DNA from: CAWCTD01 sp963798455
GTDB lineage: Bacteria; Acidobacteriota; Terriglobia; Bryobacterales; Bryobacteraceae
Assembly: GCA_963798455.1 (NCBI GenBank)
Contig: CAWCTD010000003.1
Span: 3,968,001-4,032,000, forward strand
Direction: 5' to 3'
Length of the DNA stretch: 64,000 nt
Shown here: positions 17,162 through 24,060 of the stretch, in pieces
Position numbering within the stretch: position 1 is the stretch's first letter
Layout: every line of letters begins with the position of its first letter
Program-made: the position numbers and the translations under genes
Notes under the pieces: model-generated
The model's database searches: none
Told to the model about the DNA's origin: nothing
What the model saw: the letters and a program-made list of their open reading frames with translations, nothing else

Positions 17162-17734
17162 GACGGGAAGGTGTACCGCTTAGCACTCCGTCAGACGCCC
17201 AAGCTGGACAAGGTCATTCCGCAAACATACGGCTACGTGCTCGGGCTGTATACGCGCCACCCTGAGTCTAAATCCCTGGCCCCCGATGGCAGTCCCTGCA
17301 CAGCGGACACACGCGGACTGCTGCAACGGGCTTCGATCATCGTTGGTGGGCTGCAATACGTCGGCAAGGAAACCGACAGGCGCTGGGAACACGGCGAGGA
17401 CCTGAGCCTGCTGGATTTCAAGCTTGTTCAATACCAATCGTCCGGGCAGATGGTAGCAGCCGACGCTTCACTCAGAGATGAGATTGCCAAGCATGGCTTG
17501 CGCGAGCTGATGCGCAGGACCGGGTTGAGCCAACACACGCTTGAGGCTATCCGCCGTGGCCAAACCGTCCGCCGCGCCACGCTCCAGCGGGCACGAGGTT
17601 CTGCGAGCCAGTTGCTGAAACCCTCCCTCGCGCCCTCGCTCGCTGCCCGCCCACTCAGCCCCACCCGCGCCTGCGCTCTCGTCCGGACGCTCACACCCGC
17701 CTTGTGGTCGCCCGCAGCCCACCACAACATCTAA
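17162..17734 (+). pseudogene. C-terminal part of an unknown gene with a terminal helix-turn-helix
   Basis: The coding-like sequence begins at the edge of the IS1380 fragment with GKVYRLALRQTPKLDKVIPQ and continues YGYVLGLYTRHPES, LLQRASIIVGGLQYVGKETD, RRWEHGEDLSLLDFKLVQYQ. A helix-turn-helix-like end follows (LRELMRRTGLSQHTLEAIRR). After about base 17590 the composition degenerates into Pro/Ala/Ser-rich sequence to the stop at 17734. There is no start codon for the fragment, so the 5' part was probably removed with the IS event. I do not recognise the family; the terminal HTH suggests DNA binding. Confidence 0.5.
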
Positions 17735-17814
17735 TGGGGGGACCGGTTTCAGATCACCCTATCTCCTATCCCTGGATTCGGTTAACAGGCTCGTGCGGCC
17801 AGGTCAGCGAGCGA

Positions 17815-18615
17815 TCAGGGCCGCAGTACCGCGTGGATCGCCTGCACGTCGTCATCGGTGACCCGCATCATGAAGCCAGGGTTGAACTTCCAGTAGCGTT
17901 CGACGATCCTGATATCGCTGGCGAACTGAGCCAAGTCCGCTGGATCTAAGGCGTGCAATACGTCATAGTTCGAAACAAGGCCCTCCCACCACTGGCCGCC
18001 GACCTTAAAGTGCATCGGCTGGTTACGGAACTTGTGCGGGATCTGAAGCGACACCTGGAATTTCGCCTGTGGCGTGGCGGCGGGAGGCTGGCTTAGAAGG
18101 CGGATCAGCTCTTGAAGACTGTTTGACGCTGCACCGAGGAATTGCCTATGGTTGAAGCACCAGGCGCAAACCCGCCGTACGCGCGGTGAGTCCGGAAAAA
18201 CGGTGGGCGTGTACCCCATCATTGAGTCCACGTTCGCGAAGCCCTGGTCAGCGTAGTGGCCACGGCTTCCGTCATACGCAAGCCGGTCATTCCCTTCGAA
18301 CAACGCGGGCAACTCGGACCCGCGGTGGAAGTAGACGTGTCCCAACCCAACGCAATGACCCATTTCGTGGAACAGGTTGCTGGCGTTGAACCTCAGGTCT
18401 TGGGCGTTCCCTTGCTTTCCCACGGGGCTATTTGCCCCGGGTCTAAACCAGGCGTAATCTGCTTCATCAGTACGCTGGACGAACACATTTCGTCCGGCGC
18501 GGGTATTGAACTCCACGATCTTGCCCAAGAGCCAAATCCTGTTGACGCTGGCGTCGATCACGTACGGTACGTGATCTTGCCACCGCGTCTCTTGATTCGC
18601 TACGATTGCGGGCAT
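17815..18615 (-). CDS. Metzincin-type zinc metalloprotease-like protein
   Basis: 266 residues from ATG 18615, supported by GGAAGGA about 10 nt upstream; a longer frame to 18735 reads through the promoter block. The zinc site is HEMGHCVGLGHVYFHRGSE (HExxHxxGxxH), and a Met-turn-like SMMGYTP follows about 45 residues later, which together define metzincins. The catalytic Glu and all three His are present. There is no clear signal peptide, which is unusual for this class. The C-terminal 110 residues (FLGAASNSLQELIRLL ... FNPGFMMRVTDDDVQAIHAV) are not recognised. It is isolated among IS remnants; substrate unknown. Confidence 0.7.
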   Translation of the reverse strand: MPAIVANQETRWQDHVPYVIDASVNRIWLLGKIVEFNTRAGRNVFVQRTDEADYAWFRPGANSPVGKQGNAQDLRFNASNLFHEMGHCVGLGHVYFHRGSELPALFEGNDRLAYDGSRGHYADQGFANVDSMMGYTPTVFPDSPRVRRVCAWCFNHRQFLGAASNSLQELIRLLSQPPAATPQAKFQVSLQIPHKFRNQPMHFKVGGQWWEGLVSNYDVLHALDPADLAQFASDIRIVERYWKFNPGFMMRVTDDDVQAIHAVLRP

Positions 18616-18722
18616 CGTAGGCCATCCTTCCGCCAAATCACCTGCTCCGCAAAGGAGGTACCAGGAGCACCTCCGGTCCGTGCTCAGCCAGGATTTGCGA
18701 TTTGGTCTCCTAGCCACCGTCG

Positions 18723-18728
18723 ATTGTA
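18723..18728 (-). promoter_or_regulatory. -10 box TACAAT in a repeated promoter block (second copy)
   Basis: The minus-strand block GTGGGTGTACAATCGACGG is similar to the one at 15.6 kb. The A-rich segment after it (CCAAATCGCAAA) also corresponds to CCAAAACGAAAA there. It lies about 108 nt before ATG 18615 of the metzincin gene. Confidence 0.45.
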
Positions 18729-19086
18729 CACCCACGCGCCCCCGTTGGGGCGGTGTGAGAGCTTGCGGCGGGTGCAGCCCGAGCAGGCCGACCGCGCGAC
18801 CTCCCCGTGCGCTCGCGCGCCGTTCGCGGGCTGGTGGGGGGGAAGCGCGGCTCCCCGGCTGGCTATATAGGATAATCGGGTCTCATTAGCTGAAGTGTAG
18901 CAGTTTTCCCGTTCGTATAGCTCTCCCCATCTGCCTGAGCGAGGCTCGGTGGCTTGCACCACGAGCACTCGCTGCTAGAAGTGGCAGCGTGAACCTCAGA
19001 TGGGACAATTGCGGATCACAGGTGCTCGACGAGGCTGTCGTTTTGGCACAATGGTTGGCAGTTCAGAGAAGCAGGAGATCATCGCG
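18729..19086. other. Intergenic, no gene recognised
   Basis: GC-rich sequence with homopolymer runs near 18830. Nothing with coding character is seen before the RBS (AGGAGA near 19073) of the next gene. Confidence 0.4.
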
Positions 19087-19347
19087 ATGTCAGAGCCTGA
19101 ACCCACCAAAGAGGAGTTGCTGAAACGGATCGCGGAGTTGGAACAACAGGTTGGTGCCAAGAGACCTACGCCGCTGGAGTTCCGGGTCAGCGAAAAGGGC
19201 GCCGTCAGCGTCTACGGGCTCGGACGTTTTCCGGTGACGCTTTACTACGAACAGTGGTCCCGGCTCCTCGACCATGCGGACACGCTGCGCGCCTTCATTG
19301 AGAAGAACAAGAGCAAACTGAAGCTGAAAACCCACGCCGCAGAGTGA
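19087..19347 (+). CDS. Small conserved protein with N-terminal coiled coil
   Basis: 86 residues from ATG 19087, with AGGAGA about 9 nt upstream; the frame upstream of it is not coding-like. An N-terminal coiled coil (TKEELLKRIAELEQQVG) is followed by a compact domain, RVSEKGAVSVYGLGRFPVTL then YYEQWSRLLDHADTLRAF, and a Lys-rich tail. I believe I have seen this phrase in other acidobacterial small proteins, but I cannot name a family. No signal peptide. Opposite-strand frames overlap its 3' part and are weaker. Function unknown. Confidence 0.65.
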   Translation: MSEPEPTKEELLKRIAELEQQVGAKRPTPLEFRVSEKGAVSVYGLGRFPVTLYYEQWSRLLDHADTLRAFIEKNKSKLKLKTHAAE

Positions 19348-19574
19348 AGCCTTCCGTTCGGTGGGTTGCGGCTCTGTCTTGAGAAGGCTCGCTTCTCTCG
19401 GGATCTCGCGGAGCTGCGGGTGCGCCAGGTGCTGGCGCTCGGCATCATCCCCAGGGCCATGCTCTGCCGCGAGTCGTTCAGCGTTATAGCCGGGCGTGCG
19501 TTTCCGCGCCGCGGGGCGCGGCGCCGTGTCCGCCCCCTCGCCCCGCACCGGGCCGATGACCTCAGTGGCGCGCG

Positions 19575-19829
19575 TCATGCCTCCACCTCATCATCGGCGT
19601 GCGCTGTCTCATCCGTCCGGCCCGGTTTGAAATCCTCCCGCTGCCCGCTGAGGAACTCCAGTTCACGCCAGTACTCCAACTCCGCTCGGAGGTGCTTTTC
19701 GGCCACCTGGGAGAGTTGCTGATAGCGGGCGCGCCCACGCCGCCCCGTCGCAGCAGTGGTCACGGCATTCTGGTGCTGCCCATATAGGGACCCGAATCTG
19801 GTTCCCAGCATTGCCATCGAGAACATCAT
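19575..19829 (-). CDS. Hypothetical protein, possibly the first of a coupled pair
   Basis: 84 residues. The C-terminal 50 look genuinely coding and helical (RARYQQLSQVAEKHLRAELE, YWRELEFLSGQREDFKPG), but the N-terminus is uncertain. The stop TGA overlaps the ATG (19578) of a following minus-strand frame (MTRATEVIGPVRGEG...), in the style of a translationally coupled pair. That second frame runs against the 19087 gene and loses coding character before 19360, so it may be truncated. Neither is recognised. Confidence 0.35.
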   Translation of the reverse strand: MMFSMAMLGTRFGSLYGQHQNAVTTAATGRRGRARYQQLSQVAEKHLRAELEYWRELEFLSGQREDFKPGRTDETAHADDEVEA

Positions 19830-20379
19830 TTCCTGCGCCCGAGGCTTCGGGTACTACCCTCACCGTACTAGGCAAGAATAGCCTCGACGCAGTATTGACA
19901 AGCGGCGTGAATGGAGTAACCTGGAGCTGGAGCCTAGCGGTAGCGGTTCCGAAATTGGCGCTCTTTCAGGCGCCGCTCGGATCGGAGGTCGCTATAGAGC
20001 CCTACAGCAGTGAGGGGCGGGCGGTCCAGCACCTGAGGCCAGCAGTGAGAGGGTCGCGAACGGCCGGATGAATGGCGCTTGAGATGCGCCGCGCTATTGC
20101 GCACGATGAAGGCGTCAACGCGATGCTCGGGCCTGCGGAGCAAGCGGAGCCCCGCCCCTTCTTGAGCTTTCCTTCCAGGATCTCACCACGGACACCTAGC
20201 CTAGACCCAACCGCTTTGTTCTGAGCGCACACACGGATCGGCACCGCCGAGACATTCAAGTCCGATAGATGAAGCCTACGGGCGCTGGACGAAGCCGCTG
20301 GCGCGGCGGACGCTCCGCGTGGGGTTATCAGCGGCAGTCGGCGGTGAAGTAATGTTGGGCCACAGGAATGGAGGTTCCT
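19830..20379. other. No gene recognised upstream of the IS91 module
   Basis: Short frames on both strands have no family features. The stretch probably includes one end of the IS91-type unit, whose termini lack inverted repeats and cannot be placed by eye. Confidence 0.4.
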
Positions 20380-21273
20380 ATGACCCGACTTCGCCAACAC
20401 ATGCTGGAGGAACTCCAGCGTCGGAACTATTCCGCGGGTACGATCGCGACCTACCTTCGCACCATCCAGGACCTGGCCCTCTACTGCAGCAAGTCCCCCG
20501 ACAGGCTGGGGCCGGAGCAGATCCGGCGCTACCAGGTCCATCTGCTCCGCGAGCGTAAGCTGGCCGTCCCTACGGTGCGGCTGGCAGTGGCCGCTCTGCG
20601 ATTCTTCTTTGGCAAGATCCTCCGGCGGGGATACTCACCGGAACACCTGCCGTACCCCAAACACCGCCAGCGACTGCCCACCGTTCTGAGCCAAGACGAG
20701 GTGAGGCGGCTGATCGAGGCGGCCAGTAATCTGTACCATCGTGCCTTGCTCATGACGCTTTACTCCACCGGCATGCGCCGGGCCGAGGTGGCACGCCTGC
20801 GGGTGGCCGACATCGACAGCCAGCGCATGCTGATCCGGATTCGGCAGGGCAAGGGAGGTCGGGATCGAGATGTCCCCCTCAGTCCCGTGTTGCTGGAAAC
20901 CCTGCGCGCGTACTGGCGCTGGATGAAGCCCAGAACCTACCTGTTCCCGGGCACCGTGGACAACTGGAGAGCGGACAAGCCGCTCACCCCCAAGGGGGTG
21001 TGGATCGCCTGCCGCGAGGCGGCCCAGCGAGCCGGTATCGACAAGAAGGTTTCCCCGCACATCCTGCGCCACAGCTATGCCACTCACCTGCTGGAGGCCG
21101 GGGCGGATCTGCGCACCATCCAGGTGCTGCTGGGCCATTCCAACCTCAGCCACACCACGGTCTATCTGCATCTTTCCCAGCGGCATCTGCGGGCCGTGGC
21201 CAGCCCTATCGACGGGTTCGCACTGTCCAGTCCCGCTGAGAGCCAACGTTCGCGCAGACTACGCAAGCCATGA
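20380..21273 (+). CDS. Tyrosine recombinase (XerC/D-like integrase) of an IS91-type unit
   Basis: 297 residues from ATG 20380, with GGAGG 5 nt upstream. An N-terminal SAM-like core-binding domain (YSAGTIATYLRTIQDLALY) precedes the catalytic domain. Catalytic residues are visible: Arg in STGMRRAEVARL, Lys in RQGKGGRDRDVPL, His and Arg in HILRHSYATHLL, His in LLGHSNLSH, and the nucleophile Tyr in TTVYLHLS. The gene overlaps the IS91 transposase start by 4 nt (ATGA), so the two are translationally coupled. It could assist integration or resolution of the element. Confidence 0.93.
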   Translation: MTRLRQHMLEELQRRNYSAGTIATYLRTIQDLALYCSKSPDRLGPEQIRRYQVHLLRERKLAVPTVRLAVAALRFFFGKILRRGYSPEHLPYPKHRQRLPTVLSQDEVRRLIEAASNLYHRALLMTLYSTGMRRAEVARLRVADIDSQRMLIRIRQGKGGRDRDVPLSPVLLETLRAYWRWMKPRTYLFPGTVDNWRADKPLTPKGVWIACREAAQRAGIDKKVSPHILRHSYATHLLEAGADLRTIQVLLGHSNLSHTTVYLHLSQRHLRAVASPIDGFALSSPAESQRSRRLRKP

Positions 21274-22454
21274 GCCGGCCTGCCGTGGAGGTGGCCGACA
21301 TCCTCCGCGCCCAGGGCTGCCGGTTCCTCCAGCGACACGGAACCTGGCTCCGCTTCCAGCAGCTCAAGGTGATGCGCGCCATCGCCCGTTGCCGGACCGC
21401 AGCCCTCGGAGGCCATGTCGATGTGTGTTGGCAGTGCGGCTACTCGACCCTCTCCTACAACTCCTGCCGCAACCGGCACTGCCCCAAGTGCCAGGTTCAA
21501 GCCCGCCAGCGCTGGCTGGCCGCGCGAGAGCAAGAGCTGCTGGCCACCCGCTACTTCCATGTGGTCTTCACCCTGCCCCAACCACTCCGCCCCCTCGCCG
21601 CCCACAACCCAGCCGTCCTCTACGATCTGCTCTTCACCAGCTCGGCGGCCACGCTGTTGGAAGTAGCCGCCGATCCCCGGCATCTGGGCGCCCAGATCGG
21701 CTTCTGCAGTGTGCTGCACACCTGGGGACAGAACCTGCTCGATCACCCGCATGTGCATTGCCTCATTCCAGCCGGCGGCCTCGCCCCGGACCACTCCCAG
21801 TGGATTCACCCACGCTACCCGTTCTTCCTGCCGGTCAAGGTGCTGAGCCGCGTCTTCCGCGGTAAGTTCATCGCCGGGCTCCGCCGAGCCTTTCGGCGCG
21901 GGGAACTGCGTTTCCCCAGAGAGCTGACCAGCCTCGCCCTCCCGCAGCGCTTTGCCGCCTTCCTGCGAACGCTGTTCCGGCAAGACTGGGTGGTCTACGC
22001 CAAGCCGGCTTTCGGCGGCTCGGCCCAGGTGCTGCGCTACCTCGGCCGCTATACCCATCGCGTGGCCATCTCCAATCACCGGCTGATCGCCTTCGATGGG
22101 GCTCAGGTGACCTTCCGCTGGAAAGACTACGCCCACGGCAGCAAACAGCGCAAAATGATGCTCTCCGCCGAGGAGTTCCTCCGCCGCTTCCTGCTGCATG
22201 TCCTGCCGCGAGGCTTCGTGCGCATCCGCCACTTCGGCTTCCTGGCCAACTGCCAGCGCGCCAGGCTGCTGCCCCTCTGCCGGCAACGACTGGCTATGGC
22301 GCCCCTGGTTCGGTCTTGCCAGACCGCCCCCACGGACCGCATGATCTGGCGCTGTCCACGCTGCCGCGGAGCCATGACTGTCCTCCACAGGCTGACTGCC
22401 GCAGAGCTTCGACTGGGCACCCCCACTCTATGCACGTTCTTCGATACCTCATAG
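21270..22454 (+). CDS. IS91-family HUH transposase
   Basis: 394 residues. A zinc-ribbon region (CWQCGYSTLSYNSCRNRHCP then KCQ) near residue 50 precedes the HUH motif in LLDHPHVHCLIPAGGLAP near residue 155. A catalytic Tyr follows in YLGRYTHRVAISNHRL. A second cysteine pair occurs near the C-terminus (RCPRCRGAM). All catalytic elements of the rolling-circle Y1/Y2 group are visible, and the length is usual. The gene starts within the stop of the upstream recombinase. No lesion is seen, so it may be active. Confidence 0.93.
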   Translation: MSRPAVEVADILRAQGCRFLQRHGTWLRFQQLKVMRAIARCRTAALGGHVDVCWQCGYSTLSYNSCRNRHCPKCQVQARQRWLAAREQELLATRYFHVVFTLPQPLRPLAAHNPAVLYDLLFTSSAATLLEVAADPRHLGAQIGFCSVLHTWGQNLLDHPHVHCLIPAGGLAPDHSQWIHPRYPFFLPVKVLSRVFRGKFIAGLRRAFRRGELRFPRELTSLALPQRFAAFLRTLFRQDWVVYAKPAFGGSAQVLRYLGRYTHRVAISNHRLIAFDGAQVTFRWKDYAHGSKQRKMMLSAEEFLRRFLLHVLPRGFVRIRHFGFLANCQRARLLPLCRQRLAMAPLVRSCQTAPTDRMIWRCPRCRGAMTVLHRLTAAELRLGTPTLCTFFDTS

Positions 22455-23011
22455 GGCGGAGACCCAGCCGCGACCACCAGGAGGCGCGCCCGCGCATCCT
22501 GGTACCCATGTGTTCACGCTCGAAAACAAACGCAAAATCCGGCCCCAAATCCAGCTCCCGCACTCGGCTTCCATACACTTCGCGCCACTCGACCAGCCTT
22601 GCTGTCCCCAGTTCATTCCCAAGCCCGCGCCCGTATCGGCCCACCCAGGAGAAAAACCGCATTCAAAACCCATAGCCCGCCGCGTCCGCCGCCCACACCA
22701 GTGGCTTCCTCCAACGCACGTTATCGAAACTGCCTCGGGCCTCCCGCTCCAACCGTCCCCGCACGGTTACCCCCTCGGCAGTTCCGATCAACGATAGCGC
22801 GCTTTGGGGAGCTATCCCTGGGCTACCGGAGGTTCTCCACCAGCATTGGCTCGCTGCCAGTCTTCCGGACCATACACCCTGTGGTTTCGCAGCGCTGACG
22901 CCGAAGTCCGCCATGGTGCGCCATTTCCGCAGTGGCGGGCATTGTCGCTTGGTGCGTTAGGCAAGACGCCGTAATCTGAATTTGGCGAACAAAGCCAAAA
23001 AGGAGAAAGTC
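22455..23011. other. Downstream flank of the IS91 unit, no gene recognised
   Basis: A C-rich stretch with short frames only. It probably contains the end of the IS91 element. AAGGAGA at about 23000-23006 is the RBS of the next gene. Confidence 0.4.
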
Positions 23012-23446
23012 ATGAAGAACAACGCATGGAAAATCGGGATCCTGATGGCGATCAGCCTCCTCGTTCTGTTGTCGGCAACTTCCGCATTTGGGCAAACCAG
23101 TGCGCGTTTCACCATCCCCTTCCGGTTCCTCGCCGGAGACCAGATGATGCCCGCCGGCCAGTACCTGGTGCGAGTGGACCCCTTGACTCGGACCCTGAAC
23201 CTGCAGCACGAGAGCTTCATTCCCCTGATGACCCTGCGGGTCATCCCGGGCAAGCGCAGCTCCGACCCGCTGGAAGAGAACAGACTCCTGTTCAAGGCTT
23301 ACGGGAACGCTCGAGTCCTCTCTCGGGTGTGGATGCGCGGCTTCACGGATGCGAACGACTTGCCGGTCTCCAAGGCCGAGCTCGAGCTAGCCAGAACCGA
23401 ACGCGCAGGCTCGATTGTCGAGATTGCGTTCGTGCCTGCTAGGTAA
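23012..23446 (+). CDS. Secreted hypothetical protein
   Basis: 144 residues from ATG 23012, with an ideal AAGGAG 6-7 nt upstream. A Sec signal peptide is obvious (KIGILMAISLLVLLSATSAF, cleavage after AFG). The mature part is beta-rich: ARFTIPFRFLAGDQMMPAGQ, YLVRVDPLTRTLNLQ, then FKAYGNARVLSRVWMRG and KAELELARTERAGSIVEIAF. Short secreted proteins with an F.VPF.F..G...PAG.Y pattern are common in acidobacterial genomes, but their role is not known. It stands alone and is followed by a terminator-like hairpin. Confidence 0.75.
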   Translation: MKNNAWKIGILMAISLLVLLSATSAFGQTSARFTIPFRFLAGDQMMPAGQYLVRVDPLTRTLNLQHESFIPLMTLRVIPGKRSSDPLEENRLLFKAYGNARVLSRVWMRGFTDANDLPVSKAELELARTERAGSIVEIAFVPAR

Positions 23447-23471
23447 GCCCTCCTCTTCCATGCGCCCCGAG

Positions 23472-23497
23472 GCCTGCCGGTCCGTATGACGGCAGGC
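23472..23497 (+). terminator. Hairpin after the secreted-protein gene
   Basis: GCCTGCCG (23472-23479) pairs perfectly with CGGCAGGC (23490-23497), with a 10-nt loop, followed by only TTT. It sits 26 nt past the stop at 23446 and is a plausible rho-independent terminator with a weak T-tract. Confidence 0.55.
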
Positions 23498-24060
23498 TTT
23501 GGAGAGCAGTCCCGGTGTAGTTCAGCGGGGCACACCTGAGGGAGGCGTAGAGGATGACGAAGAAATCAATGGCAGTTTTTGAGGTCAGCCGAAGTACACC
23601 CGGCACTTTCCCGAACGCCGTTTGCGGCCAGCTTCCGAGTCGCCGACCTTGTGGGAGTCGAGATTTTTGGGGCAACACTGCGCCGCTGCGTTCTGGCAGG
23701 GAGACGGTGCGGGAGTTCAAGCGCGCGGTTTGGAGGTTGTGCTGAGCGGCGGATGCGGATGGTACTGGGCAGGCGCTAACGGAGACGGTCCGGCAGGACG
23801 CCGTGCCGCGGGGAACAGGCGACGCCCGCGGTCTGGCGGGAACCACCGCGCCATGAGCTCCAGGCGCCGCCGTAAAGGCTGCGCTGGCAGGTAATCCGGC
23901 CCACTTCGAGGCTATCCCTCGTTCGGCGCAGCTCCTTATGGAAGCCACGGTCCTCTTCGATCCAGGTTCCCCCGGTCGCCGAAGCCCGATAACTGGATGA
24001 AGCGGGCGTTATCGGTACCTATTTCGCCAGCGTAAGCACCCGAAGGCCTGAATGATGGGG
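23498..24060. other. No gene recognised
   Basis: A short frame from 23554 (MTKKSMAVFEVSRSTPGTF) lacks family features. No repeats or hairpins stand out. The stretch ends at the stop of the ADOP permease. Confidence 0.4.

Larger units (their letters stand above)
20380..22454 (+). mobile_element. IS91-type unit: tyrosine recombinase plus HUH transposase
   Basis: Two coupled intact genes. IS91 elements move by rolling-circle replication and have no inverted repeats or target duplications, so the outer limits are not defined here; only the gene span is given. Confidence 0.8.

Noticed and set aside
18186..18870. Plus-strand frames opposite the metzincin
   Set aside because: No family features; they run antisense to the HExxHxxGxxH gene.
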